Part shown: positions 35,640 through 44,637 of the stretch, in pieces | Layout: each line of letters starts with the position of its first letter | Position numbering within the stretch: position 1 is the first letter of the stretch | NCBI RefSeq assembly: GCF_001619955.1 | Contig: NZ_LQQO01000002.1 | Coordinates: 1-64,000 of the forward strand | DNA from: Sphingomonas hankookensis | GTDB taxonomy: Bacteria; Pseudomonadota; Alphaproteobacteria; Sphingomonadales; Sphingomonadaceae | Direction: 5' to 3' | DNA length: 64,000 bases | Position numbers and translations under genes: made by a program | Notes under the pieces: generated by a model | Told to the model about the DNA's origin: nothing | Seen by the model: the letters and a program-made list of their open reading frames with translations, nothing else | Databases searched by the model: none

Positions 35640-37181
35640 TTACTTCGCCGCCGTGCAGCGATACACCAGCCGTTCGTTCACCTGCGCGGGCAACGCCGTC
35701 CGAATCGCCGATTGCTGCGTCGCCAGCGCGGCGCGTCCGCCGGTGTCGGCGGCGCAGGCCTTTTGCTGTACCTGTCCGCGCAGCGTCCGCGCCCGCTCCA
35801 TCGCGTCGGCCGACAACAGGTAACGGCTGTTGGTATAGCTGCCGCTGACCGGATCGAAGCGCAGAACCGACACCGTCGCATCCTCGTTCGGCACGAGAAT
35901 CCGTTCCCAGCCGCCGCCCGGGGCCTCGGCATATTGGGTGCGGCCGTTCATGCACCCGTCCGCCCGCCAATCGAAGCGGACGGTTTCGACTGGCGGCTGG
36001 ATGATCCGGCTGCGTTCGGGCACCAGCGCGCATTGCAGCGCGCCCGACAGCGGCGTCGCACGGGTCGCGGCGGTGCTGCCCGATTCGTCGGCGGGGGCAA
36101 CCGATTCGGGATCGAAATCGGGCCGCAGCACGAACGTCGCGACCGCCGCGACGAAGAACACCCCGCCCGCGATCGCCGCCAGCCGCGCCTGCCGCTTCTG
36201 CTTCTTCAGCCGCCGCGTTGCCAGCATCCCGGCATAGCCGGCTGCCAGCACCGACAGCGCCAGCAGTACGGCGGCGATGGCGATCATGTTCTCGCGAGTC
36301 TCGGCATTGTCGGCGCGGGCCTTTTCCAGCGCGGCTTCGCGGTCGTCGCGGGCGCGTTCGGCGGCGGCACGGGCGCGCTCGCGATCCTCGATGCTCTGCC
36401 GTTCGGCATCGGCTCGGTCGCGCGCATCGGCATCGGCCAGCGTCAGGCAGGGGGTGGTGATGGTCGAGACGGGCTGGCTCGCCTCGCGCAGGAACGCGAT
36501 TAGTTCGGCGTCCGCAATGGCGAAGGCGAAGCTCGCGTCACCCTCTTCGCCGCGGGTCAGCGCAGAATTGACGCCCAGCACCCGGCCGCACCGGTCGAGC
36601 AGCGGCCCGCCAGAATTGCCGCGCGCGATGCTGGCGGTGTGGACCAGCACGGCGGTCCCCTCCAGCGTGCGGTTGCCCGACATCACGCCCTGCGAGCGCA
36701 CCGGCGCGGTCGGCGTTACGAAATCATCCGCTGACCGGGCGGTGGCGAGATCGACATTCCCCGGATAGCCGAGCGCGATCAGCGGATCGCTCTCGCCCAG
36801 CGGCCCGGTATAAAGGGTGAGCGGGGGCAGGCGCACGCCGCCGACCTCGATCAGCGCCAGGTCGCGCGACTTGTCGATGCGCAGCACGCGGCCCTCGAAC
36901 GACTTGTCGCCCTCCGACGGGACCACGCCGACGACCGCTTCGCCGGGATAGCGTTCCAGCAGTTCGACGACATGCGCGTTGGTGACGATCCGGCCGGGCG
37001 CGATGGCGAAGCCGGTGCCGTGTTCGACATCGACCATTTCGCCATCGACGGTCGCGATCACCACGACCCGCACGACGCCGCGCGCCGCCGCCGACACATC
37101 GTCGGCGTGGGCCGGTGCGGTGAACACCAGCAACGCGGCCAGCGCCGCCAGCCAGCAGGTCAGCAATCGCATGATCGGCAT
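35640..37181 (-). CDS. trypsin-like serine protease with two membrane helices
   Basis: The 513-residue protein has a signal peptide (about residues 1-25, ending AHA), a trypsin-like (S1C/Deg-type) protease domain at about 28-235 with His in VTNAHVVELL, Asp in SRDLALIEV and Ser in ARGNSGGPLLD, an Arg/Glu/Ala-rich coiled coil (255-305), two hydrophobic helices (about 310-330 and 345-362), and a periplasmic C-terminal region of about 140 residues with no PDZ. Substrate unknown; it may be a regulated periplasmic protease. ATG 37181 has GGGGAAAG upstream; 37196 and 37172 are also possible. Confidence 0.83.
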   Translation of the reverse strand: MPIMRLLTCWLAALAALLVFTAPAHADDVSAAARGVVRVVVIATVDGEMVDVEHGTGFAIAPGRIVTNAHVVELLERYPGEAVVGVVPSEGDKSFEGRVLRIDKSRDLALIEVGGVRLPPLTLYTGPLGESDPLIALGYPGNVDLATARSADDFVTPTAPVRSQGVMSGNRTLEGTAVLVHTASIARGNSGGPLLDRCGRVLGVNSALTRGEEGDASFAFAIADAELIAFLREASQPVSTITTPCLTLADADARDRADAERQSIEDRERARAAAERARDDREAALEKARADNAETRENMIAIAAVLLALSVLAAGYAGMLATRRLKKQKRQARLAAIAGGVFFVAAVATFVLRPDFDPESVAPADESGSTAATRATPLSGALQCALVPERSRIIQPPVETVRFDWRADGCMNGRTQYAEAPGGGWERILVPNEDATVSVLRFDPVSGSYTNSRYLLSADAMERARTLRGQVQQKACAADTGGRAALATQQSAIRTALPAQVNERLVYRCTAAK

Positions 37182-37248
37182 CCCGTCTTTCCCCATGACG
37201 CCGCCGTTTCGGCGAAAGTAGGGCGCGGGGCAAGGGGGGGCTCGTTTC

Positions 37249-37328
37249 CGTATCCCCGCGCAGGCGGGGATCCAGAGTAACAAAGCGTGACGTGAGTGGC
37301 TCTGGACCCCCGCCTGCGCGGGGGCACG
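37249..37328. repeat. intergenic inverted repeat, class A
   Basis: CGTATCCCCGCGCAGGCGGG pairs with a right arm ending CGCGGGGGCACG. It lies upstream of the protease gene and just past the priA 3' end. Confidence 0.8.
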
Positions 37329-37342
37329 GATCACGCAGGAAG

Positions 37343-39508
37343 CTACACGAAACTATACGGATCGACGTCCACCGCCACCCGCACCTTCGTCCCCCATTCG
37401 ACCCCGTCCAGCCAGTCGCGGATCACGTCCTGCACGTCGAGGCTGCGGGTGGCATGCACCAGCAGGCGGAAGCGGTGCCGCCCGCGCAGCATGGCGAGCG
37501 GCGCGGGGGCGGGGCCATAGACGTGACACCCCTCCACCTGCGGTGCGGCGCGGCCGATCGCGCGGGCGGTCGCCTCCGCCGCGCCCTTGTCCTCCGACGA
37601 CACGATGATCGCGGCATAGCGGCCGAAGGGGGGCACGCCCGCCTCCTCGCGCGCTTCGGTCTCTGCGGCATAGAAGCTGTCGGCATCGCCCGAGATCAAC
37701 GCCTGCATCACCGGCGCGCCCGGCTGCGTCGTCTGGATATAGACATGGCCGGGCTTGGTCCCGCGCCCCGCCCGACCCGCCACCTGCGCGATCTGCTGGA
37801 ACGTCCGCTCCGACGCGCGCAGGTCGCCGCCCTGCAGCCCCAGATCGGCGTCGATCACCCCGACACAGGTCAGGTTGGGAAAATGATAACCCTTGGTCAC
37901 CAGCTGCGTGCCGACGACGATGTCGATGTCACCCGCCTCCATCCGGCCCACGAACTCCGCCGCCTTGGCCGGGGACCAGATGGTGTCGGAGGTGACGATG
38001 GCGATCTTCGCGGTCGGCCACAGCGCCGCCGCCTCGTCCGCGATCCGCTCGACGCCGGGACCGCACGCGACCAGCGCGTCCTCCGCCTGGCATTCGGGGC
38101 AGGCGCGCGGCGTCGGAATGACATGCCCGCAATGATGGCACGACAGCCGGTGGATCAGCCGGTGCTCGACCATCCACGCCGTGCAATTGGGACATTGGAA
38201 GCGATGCCCGCACGAGCGGCACAAGGTCAGCGGCGCATAGCCGCGCCGGTTGAGGAACAGCAGCGCCTGTTCGTGTCGGCCCAGCGTCTCGTCGATCGCC
38301 TTGACCAAAGGTGCCGCGATCCAGCGACCGCGTTCGGGCGGTTGCTCGATCAGGTCGATCGCCTCGATCGTCGGCAGTTGCGCCTTGCCATAGCGACCGG
38401 GCAGCTTCACCTCGGTATAGCGGCCCTGCACCACCTGTTGCCGCGTCTCGATCGCCGGCGTGGCGCTGGCAAGGATCACCGGGCATTTCTCGAACAGCCC
38501 GCGCATCACCGCCACGTCGCGGGCGTGATAATGCACCCCTTCTTCCTGTTTGAAGCTCGTCTCGTGCGCTTCGTCGACGACGATCAGCCCGAGATTGGCA
38601 TAGGGCAGGAACAGCGCCGAACGCGCGCCGACCACGACCTTCGCCTGTCCGCTGGCGATGGAGCGCCACGCCCGGCGCCGCTGGGTCGAGCGCAGGTCGC
38701 TGTGCCACGGCACCGGCTCGCAGCCGAAGCGCGCGGTGAAGCGCTTGAGGAACGGTTCGGTCAGCGCGATTTCGGGGAGCAGCACCAGCACCTGCCGATC
38801 CTGCCGGATCGCCGCCGCGACTGCTTCGAAATACACTTCGGTCTTGCCCGATCCGGTGACGCCGTCGAGCAGGAAGGGGTGGAAGGCGTGCGCATCGACC
38901 GCCCCGGTCAGCCGGTCGGCGGCCGCCTGCTGGTCGTCGGAAAGTGCCGGCTGGTGATGGTCGGGGTCGGGGGTCGGATAGGGCTGGTCGATATCGACCG
39001 ACACCGCCTCGATCGCGCCGAGCTTGACCAGCCCCCGAATCACCGCGTCGGACACATCGGCGATGGCAGCCAGTTCGCGCACCAGCCCGCGCCGCTCGCC
39101 GATCCGCTCCAGCGCCTGTTCGCGTTGTGCCGTCATGCGGTCGGGCACCACGCCGGTCGCACGATATTCGATGGCGAGCTTCGCCCCCTCCAGCGCCGAG
39201 GTGGAGGCAAGGCACATGCGCAGCACCGATGCCGGCGCGGCGAGATAATAGCCCGCCGTCCACTCCACCAACCGGCGAAGCGGCGCCGCGATCGGCGGCA
39301 CGTCGGCGGCCGCCAGCAGCGGGCGCAGCCGGTTGTCGCCGACCTCTTCCGCCGCCAGCCGCTCGGCATCCCACACCACGCCCAGCAACTGCCGGGGGCC
39401 GAGCGGGGCGGTGACGATCGAGCCGGGTTCGACGGTCATGCCATGCGGCACGCGGTAGTCGAGCGGCCCGAGTGCAGCGTTGAGCAGGAGGACGCGGGCG
39501 CGGGACAT
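37343..39508 (-). CDS. priA: primosomal helicase PriA
   Basis: 3'-5' helicase that restarts stalled replication forks. The 721-residue product has the N-terminal DNA-binding region, Walker A LLDGVTGSGKTEVYF near residue 218, DEAH-type box LIVVDEAHETSFKQEEG, the zinc-binding Cys cluster CRSCGHRFQCPNC and CHHCGH, CPEC (around residues 425-470), and LGLQGGDLRASERTFQQIAQVAGRAGRG. Length is normal. ATG 39508 is the last start before the conserved N terminus LLLNAALGPLDY; a longer frame extends into the repeat. Confidence 0.95.
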   Translation of the reverse strand: MSRARVLLLNAALGPLDYRVPHGMTVEPGSIVTAPLGPRQLLGVVWDAERLAAEEVGDNRLRPLLAAADVPPIAAPLRRLVEWTAGYYLAAPASVLRMCLASTSALEGAKLAIEYRATGVVPDRMTAQREQALERIGERRGLVRELAAIADVSDAVIRGLVKLGAIEAVSVDIDQPYPTPDPDHHQPALSDDQQAAADRLTGAVDAHAFHPFLLDGVTGSGKTEVYFEAVAAAIRQDRQVLVLLPEIALTEPFLKRFTARFGCEPVPWHSDLRSTQRRRAWRSIASGQAKVVVGARSALFLPYANLGLIVVDEAHETSFKQEEGVHYHARDVAVMRGLFEKCPVILASATPAIETRQQVVQGRYTEVKLPGRYGKAQLPTIEAIDLIEQPPERGRWIAAPLVKAIDETLGRHEQALLFLNRRGYAPLTLCRSCGHRFQCPNCTAWMVEHRLIHRLSCHHCGHVIPTPRACPECQAEDALVACGPGVERIADEAAALWPTAKIAIVTSDTIWSPAKAAEFVGRMEAGDIDIVVGTQLVTKGYHFPNLTCVGVIDADLGLQGGDLRASERTFQQIAQVAGRAGRGTKPGHVYIQTTQPGAPVMQALISGDADSFYAAETEAREEAGVPPFGRYAAIIVSSEDKGAAEATARAIGRAAPQVEGCHVYGPAPAPLAMLRGRHRFRLLVHATRSLDVQDVIRDWLDGVEWGTKVRVAVDVDPYSFV

Positions 39509-39567
39509 GGACAGGTAGATAGGCGCGCGGCGGCGAATGGGGAACCATCGCCGGACCGTAAAGAGAA

Positions 39568-39656
39568 CGTGCCCCCGCGAAGGCGGGGGCCCAGAGCCCA
39601 ACCGAGCCGAAGCCTCGTGGCCATAACCCTGGACCCCCGCCTGCGCGGGGGTACGG
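39568..39656. repeat. intergenic inverted repeat, class A
   Basis: CGTGCCCCCGCGAAGGCGGG pairs with the right arm ending GCGGGGGTACGG. It lies between priA and the ZnuD-like receptor gene, both on the minus strand. Confidence 0.8.
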
Positions 39657-39673
39657 ATCGTTGTTGCCAGGCC

Positions 39674-41806
39674 TTACAGCGCCAGTCGCGCCGTCACCCG
39701 GATATCGCGCCCGGCCAGCGGAGCGAAGTCCTTGAGGAAGCTGGCATGCCGCCGCGCCTCGACGTCGAAGATATTGTTCGCCGACACCATCAGCGTCGTC
39801 TTGCTGTCGCGCCCGAACGGCCGCAGCGAGACCGAGGCGTTGACCATCGTATAGGCCGGCGTCACCGTCTCCAGCTCGGCGACACGGTCCTGCGCGGTCA
39901 CATGCTCGACCTCGCCGCGCACCTGCACCAGCCGGCCCTGCGCCTCGACACCGCCCAGCACGCGCAGCGGCGGGATGCGCGGGGCGGGGCCGCGATCGAC
40001 GATCGTCGCGCGGGTATAATCGGCCAGGCCGTCGATATTGATCGCCGTCTCGCCGAAGGTCGCGACGCGCGCCGATGCCTCCGCCTCGAACCCCCACAGC
40101 CGCGCATCCGCCTGCGAATATTGGAACACCGGCAGGTGATCTTCCTCCTCGCCGGTCGGGTTCTCGTAGATGAAGTTGCGGAACCAGTTGTGATAGGCCG
40201 ACAACCCGAAGCTGTAGCCGTCGCCCGACCCCTTCAGCGTCGCTTCCAGCCCGTCGCTGATTTCCTTGGCAAAGCCCGGGTTGCCGATTTCGAACGCCTG
40301 CGTGCCGGCATGCGGGCCGTTGGCGAACAGTTCCTCGGCCGAGGGCGCACGTTCGGTATGGCTGGCGTTCAGGCCGAAACGGACATTGTCCGCCAGCCCG
40401 ACACTGGCGCCGAGCGAGCCGGAAAAGCTGTTGAAGCGGCGGCGGATATTGTCGTTGCCGAGATCGATATCGGCCGCGGCGCGGGCGACCGAATATTCAT
40501 AGCGCCCGCCCGCTTCGGCACGGAACGCGCCTAGGTCGAACGACTGGAGCGTGAACAGGCCGAATTGCTGCGTCTCGCTTTTGGGAATGAATTTCTCTTC
40601 GCCGATGATGTTCAGGTCGCGGATATACATCTGCCCGCCGAACGCGCCGCGCCATGCGCCGCGTGCCGCCTGCACCGCCTCGACACGCGCTTCCAGCCCG
40701 CGATTGTAGAAGCTGGTGCCGATCTCGCCGGTATCCTCGATCTCGTCATGGCGGTAATCGGCGATGCCGCCGCGCACGCGCAGCTTTTCGATGAAGCCGT
40801 CGCCGGTATTCACCTCGGCGCGCATGTCGGCGCGGGTCTGGCGGACGTGCAGCGTCACCTGCTCGTGGCCGTGACCCTCTTCCTCGCCCCCTTCTTCGCC
40901 TTCATGGTCGTGGTCATGCTCGGCGACGTCGAACCGCTCGGGCACGCCGTAGCGATTGTCGAGATGGCTGACCGAGAAGCCGAGATTGCCGGTATCGGTC
41001 ACGATCGCGGCACCGCCGGCCACTTCCCACATCCGCGACTGCGAATTGGGCAGCCGCCCGCGCAGGTCGGCCAGCTCGCGCACCTCCGCCTCGTCGCTCG
41101 CCGCCGCCTGCGCCCGCAACGGGCGCGACAACAGGTAGCCGCCGGTGCGCAGGTCGTCGGTCTTGCCATAGGTGCCGTCGAGGTGGAACACGACCTTGTC
41201 GGTCACCGGCACGTCGACCGCCGCCGACGCATTGCGCTCGTTCGCGGCGGAGCCATAGGTGGCGATCGCGTCGACATGGATCGGTTCGTCGGGCACCCGG
41301 CGCGGGATGCGGCTGTCGATGACGTTGACCACGCCGCCGATCGCCGACGACCCGAACAGCAGCGCCGAGGGGCCACGCAGCACTTCGATCCGGTCGGCGG
41401 TCAGCGGATTGATCGCGACGGCGTGGTCGACCGAGGTGTTGGACACGTCGAAGCTGCCGATGCCGTCGGTCAGCACGCGCACGCGCTCGCCCTGCAGGCC
41501 GCGCAGCACCGGGCGCGACGCGTTGGGGCCGAAGCTGGTCGCCGATACGCCGGGCTGGCGGGCCAGCGTCTCACCGATGGTCGGGCGCAGTTCGCGGGTC
41601 AGATTCTCGCCGCTCAGCACGCTGGTGCCCGACAGGATATCGGCCTGGTTGCGCTGATAGGGGGCAGTGATGATGATCTCGGGCGGGGCCTCGCTATGAT
41701 AGCCGTCGGTCGTCGTCGCGGTGCCCTGCGCGGTCGTGCTCTGGGCAAAGGCGGCGGCGGGCAGGGCCAGGGCGGTGGTCGACAGCCACAGGGCGGGACG
41801 GAACAT
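39674..41806 (-). CDS. TonB-dependent receptor, ZnuD-like with acidic His loop
   Basis: Outer-membrane TonB-dependent transporter of 710 residues. It has a signal peptide (about 1-22), plug motifs (EIIITAPYQRNQADILSGTS, TLARQPGVSATSFGPNASRP, RIEVLRGPSALLFGSSAIGG near residues 140-160) and a beta-barrel ending RDIRVTARLAL. Around residues 305-325 is a His/Asp/Glu-rich loop (EHDHDHEGEEGGEEEGHGHE), typical of ZnuD-type zinc receptors, so zinc or another transition metal is the likely ligand. It is divergent from an IclR-type regulator. ATG 41806 has GGAG upstream. Confidence 0.87.
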   Translation of the reverse strand: MFRPALWLSTTALALPAAAFAQSTTAQGTATTTDGYHSEAPPEIIITAPYQRNQADILSGTSVLSGENLTRELRPTIGETLARQPGVSATSFGPNASRPVLRGLQGERVRVLTDGIGSFDVSNTSVDHAVAINPLTADRIEVLRGPSALLFGSSAIGGVVNVIDSRIPRRVPDEPIHVDAIATYGSAANERNASAAVDVPVTDKVVFHLDGTYGKTDDLRTGGYLLSRPLRAQAAASDEAEVRELADLRGRLPNSQSRMWEVAGGAAIVTDTGNLGFSVSHLDNRYGVPERFDVAEHDHDHEGEEGGEEEGHGHEQVTLHVRQTRADMRAEVNTGDGFIEKLRVRGGIADYRHDEIEDTGEIGTSFYNRGLEARVEAVQAARGAWRGAFGGQMYIRDLNIIGEEKFIPKSETQQFGLFTLQSFDLGAFRAEAGGRYEYSVARAAADIDLGNDNIRRRFNSFSGSLGASVGLADNVRFGLNASHTERAPSAEELFANGPHAGTQAFEIGNPGFAKEISDGLEATLKGSGDGYSFGLSAYHNWFRNFIYENPTGEEEDHLPVFQYSQADARLWGFEAEASARVATFGETAINIDGLADYTRATIVDRGPAPRIPPLRVLGGVEAQGRLVQVRGEVEHVTAQDRVAELETVTPAYTMVNASVSLRPFGRDSKTTLMVSANNIFDVEARRHASFLKDFAPLAGRDIRVTARLAL

Positions 41807-41849
41807 TGCGAAGCACTCCAGTTTATCGAGACTCGATCCGGTAGCGTAA

Positions 41850-41863
41850 TATGATACAACATA
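41850..41863. promoter_or_regulatory. candidate operator between receptor and IclR gene
   Basis: TATGATACAACATA has complementary ends (TATG/CATA) with a 6-base centre, in the 140-bp gap between the divergent TonB receptor and IclR genes. It is AT-rich in a GC-rich setting. Weak evidence, by eye only. Confidence 0.3.
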
Positions 41864-41946
41864 CCACGACTTTGTGCATCGCAGCGGTGATGGCGTCGCG
41901 CACCCTCGGGTTGCGTACCCTTTCGTTTCCGGCAAAGGTCCGCGCC

Positions 41947-42762
41947 ATGACGAGCAAGACCGCCGCGACGCCCGCCGACACCGCCGATGCCGAAGCCGCC
42001 GACGACCGCCGCTACCGCGCGCCCGCGCTGGAAAAGGGGCTCGACATCCTCGAACTGCTGGCCGGGGTGACGACCCCGCTGACGCTGACGCAGATCGTGC
42101 AGCGCTTGGGCCGATCGCATGGTGAGCTGTTCCGCATGGTGCAGGTGCTGGAATATCGCGGCTATCTGACGACCGAGGCGGGCGGGGACGGCTATACGCT
42201 CAGCGACCGATTGTTCTCGCTCGGCATGAACCAGCCGCGCACCCGCTATCTGATCGAGGTCGCGCTGCCCGAGATGCGGCAGCTGGCGCAGGAAACCGGC
42301 CAATCGTGCCATGTCGCGGTGCACACCATGGGCGACATGGCGGTCATCGCGCGGATGGAATCGGCCGACCAGCTCGGCTTCTCGGTCCGGGTCGGCTATC
42401 GCCGGCCGCTGTTGCAGGCGGCGTCGGGCGTCGTGCTCTACGCCTTCCAGCCCGACGATGTGCGCGCGCGGTGGGAAGCGATGCTCGACCCCAGGCCGAC
42501 GCCCGAGGCGCTGGCGACCTTCCGCACCCATGCCGAGGAAGTCCGCGCCGCCGGGATCGAGCGCACCCCCAGCCGCTTCGTCAGCGGCGTGACCGACCTG
42601 TCGGCGCCGATCCTGCGCGGCGGCGTCGCGGCGGCGGCGCTGACCATGCCCTATCTGTCGAAACTGGGCGAGGCCGACACGACCGACGCGGCGGCGGCGG
42701 CGGTACAGGCGGCCGCAGCACGGATTTCGGAACAACTGGTCGACGATGACCATCATCCCTGA
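41947..42762 (+). CDS. IclR-family transcriptional regulator
   Basis: The 271-residue protein has an N-terminal winged helix (about residues 33-95: RAPALEKGLDILELLAGV, LTLTQIVQRLGRSHGELFRMVQVLEYRGYL) and a C-terminal IclR effector domain (about 110-265: SCHVAVHTMGDMAVIARMES, ASGVVLYAF, LSAPILRGGVAAAALTMPYL). ATG 41947 is chosen; an ATG at 41851 is in frame but its extra residues look non-conserved. It is divergent from the ZnuD-like receptor and is followed after 310 bases by L-fuconate dehydratase, so it may control either or both. Confidence 0.87.
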   Translation: MTSKTAATPADTADAEAADDRRYRAPALEKGLDILELLAGVTTPLTLTQIVQRLGRSHGELFRMVQVLEYRGYLTTEAGGDGYTLSDRLFSLGMNQPRTRYLIEVALPEMRQLAQETGQSCHVAVHTMGDMAVIARMESADQLGFSVRVGYRRPLLQAASGVVLYAFQPDDVRARWEAMLDPRPTPEALATFRTHAEEVRAAGIERTPSRFVSGVTDLSAPILRGGVAAAALTMPYLSKLGEADTTDAAAAAVQAAAARISEQLVDDDHHP

Positions 42763-43072
42763 AGGGCGCCGACAACCGTTCCGTACCCCCGCGCAGGCGG
42801 GGGTCCAGAGCCGAGCAGAACAACAGGTTGCGTTTGCCGCCCTGGACCCCCGCCTGCGCGGGGGTACGGTCGGGCATAGGGCTATTCTCGCGGGCCAAGC
42901 CGTGACTCCTGGCTGCACGGGGGTACGGTGTTTGACGTGTGCCTCCCCGCCCACCACGCTTTCCAGTTGCATGAAAAACTACGTTCAAATATGAAAACAC
43001 TTCGGCGTCGGGGATGACGACCGGAACGGGGCGGATCGAACATTCACGGGCGGCGCCCCATGGGGGCTGCGT
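42763..43072. other. intergenic region upstream of fuconate dehydratase
   Basis: No gene seen. It starts with the class A repeat (42782-42869), then a degraded partial copy near 42900-42930. At 42984-42995 lies TTCAAATATGAA, a TTCA/TGAA inverted pair flanked by ACG and AAC, which resembles an IclR-type operator and could be bound by the regulator just upstream. A promoter for the dehydratase should be close by. Confidence 0.5.
42782..42869. repeat. intergenic inverted repeat, class A
   Basis: CGTACCCCCGCGCAGGCGGG pairs with the right arm ending CGCGGGGGTACG. It directly follows the IclR gene and may end its transcript. Confidence 0.85.
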
Positions 43073-44356
43073 ATGACGATCATCACCCGGCTATCGGTCC
43101 ACGACATCCGGTTTCCGACCTCTGCCTTTCTCGACGGCTCCGACGCGATGAATCCGGAGCCGGACTACTCGGCGGCCTATTGCATCCTCGAAACCGACAC
43201 GCCGGGGCTGGAGGGGCACGGCCTGACCTTCACCATCGGGCGCGGCAACGACCTGTGCTGCGCGGCGATCGCGACGCTGGCGCCGTTGATCGAGGGGTTG
43301 GCGCTCGACGATATTCGCAAAGACGGTGCCGGCTTCTGGCGACGGATCACCGGCGACAGCCAGCTGCGCTGGGTCGGCCCGGAAAAGGGGATCATCCACC
43401 TCGCCACCGGCGCGGTCGTCAATGCGGTGTGGGATTTGCTGGCCAAGGCGGCGGGCCTGCCTTTGTGGGACTATATCGGGTCGATGACCCCGGCCGAGAT
43501 CGTCGGGCTGATCGACTTCCGCTACATGACCGACTGCATCGCCCCCGACGAAGCGGTCGCGCTGCTGGAGGAACGCGCGATCGGCAAGGCGGAACGGCGG
43601 GCGACGCTGCTGGCGGAGGGTTATCCCGCCTATACCACCTCGCCCGGCTGGCTCGGCTATTCCGATGAAAAGCTGGTCCGCCTGTGCAAGGAAGCGGTCG
43701 CCGAGGGCTTCACCCACATCAAGCTGAAGGTCGGCGGCGATCCCGCCAACGATCGCCGCCGCGTGGCGCTGGCCCGCGAGACGGTCGGGGCGGACATCGA
43801 CCTGATGATCGACGCCAATCAGGTCTGGGAAGTGTCGGAGGCGATCGCCCGCGTCAACGACCTCGCCTTCGCCAAGCCCCGCTTCATCGAGGAGCCAACT
43901 TCACCCGACGATGTCGAGGGGCATCGCGCGATCCGCGAGGGGGTGAAGCCGGTGCAGGTCGCCACCGGCGAGATGTGCCAGAACCGCATCGTCTTCAAAC
44001 AGTTCATCATGCGCCACGCATTGGACGTGGTGCAGATCGACGCCTGTCGCCTGGGCGGCGTGAACGAGGTGCTGGCGGTGCTGCTGATGGCCGCGCGCTT
44101 CAACCTCGCCGTGTGGCCGCATGCCGGGGGCGTGGGGCTGTGCGAATATGTCCAGCACCTCTCGATGATCGACTATCTGTGCTTTTCGGGCGTGAAGCAC
44201 GACCGCGCCGCCGAGTTCGTCGATCACCTGCACGAACATTTCCTCGACCCCTGCGTGGTCGAAAACGGCGCCTATCGCGCGCCGACGCGGCCGGGCTATT
44301 CGATCGAGATGAAGCCGGAATCGATGGCAGCGCATCGCTGGACGGGTTCGCGCTGA
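43073..44356 (+). CDS. L-fuconate dehydratase (enolase superfamily)
   Basis: Enzyme converting L-fuconate to 2-keto-3-deoxy-L-fuconate, in L-fucose (or L-galactonate-like sugar acid) breakdown. The 427-residue product has the FucD-type N terminus (RLSVHDIRFPTS, LDGSDAMNPEPDYSAAY, FTIGRGND), the KxK pair in THIKLKVGG near residue 223, metal ligands in LMIDANQVW, RFIEEPTSPDD and VATGEMCQN, and the His in VWPHAGGVG. Length is normal for the family. No other fucose gene is adjacent; the IclR gene 310 bases upstream is a plausible regulator. Confidence 0.92.
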   Translation: MTIITRLSVHDIRFPTSAFLDGSDAMNPEPDYSAAYCILETDTPGLEGHGLTFTIGRGNDLCCAAIATLAPLIEGLALDDIRKDGAGFWRRITGDSQLRWVGPEKGIIHLATGAVVNAVWDLLAKAAGLPLWDYIGSMTPAEIVGLIDFRYMTDCIAPDEAVALLEERAIGKAERRATLLAEGYPAYTTSPGWLGYSDEKLVRLCKEAVAEGFTHIKLKVGGDPANDRRRVALARETVGADIDLMIDANQVWEVSEAIARVNDLAFAKPRFIEEPTSPDDVEGHRAIREGVKPVQVATGEMCQNRIVFKQFIMRHALDVVQIDACRLGGVNEVLAVLLMAARFNLAVWPHAGGVGLCEYVQHLSMIDYLCFSGVKHDRAAEFVDHLHEHFLDPCVVENGAYRAPTRPGYSIEMKPESMAAHRWTGSR

Positions 44357-44371
44357 CCTCAAGTCGTTCGC

Positions 44372-44455
44372 CGTCACCCCGGCCTTGAGCCGGGGTCCCG
44401 ATTCTTCTTCTGCTAGGGGTGAAAAGCGGGATCCCGGGTCAGGCCCGGGGTGACG
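44372..44455. repeat. intergenic inverted repeat, class B
   Basis: CGTCACCCCGGCCTTGAGCC on the left pairs with the arm ending GCCCGGGGTGACGG. It lies between the dehydratase and the regulatory region of the efflux operon. Confidence 0.82.
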
Positions 44456-44462
44456 GTGGAGA

Positions 44463-44636
44463 GCGACACGCTTCTGTCGCAAATCGCGCTTCGTTGCCTG
44501 TCCGCGACAAATTGCGACAACCTTCGCATTGCGCCATTCGACGTGGCGCGTATGAAATCGCATCTGAAACTTTCGGATGTGGCGATGGTTGTGCGTCGGC
44601 GCATCCGCGCCGCTTTCCTGTCGCAAAGGTTGTCGC
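44463..44636. promoter_or_regulatory. control region of RND efflux operon with repeated GCGACA
   Basis: Six copies of GCGACA or its complement TGTCGC at 44463, 44475, 44504, 44514, 44619 and 44631, some forming inverted pairs (TGTCCGCGACA at 44500-44510). Hairpin-like arms also pair 44513-44520 with 44618-44636. The dense, oriented motif suggests binding sites for a repressor of the efflux genes. No TetR, MarR or other regulator gene is adjacent. Confidence 0.5.
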
Positions 44637-44637
44637 C

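Noticed and set aside
37292..40534. Open frame of 1080 codons on the plus strand
   Set aside because: It covers priA and the ZnuD-like receptor in antisense. The product is Arg/His/Gln-rich without motifs, typical for a shadow frame.
44419..44637. Upstream extension of the efflux adaptor to an ATG at 44419
   Set aside because: It would translate through the class B repeat and control region and place a long hydrophilic stretch before the lipoprotein signal.
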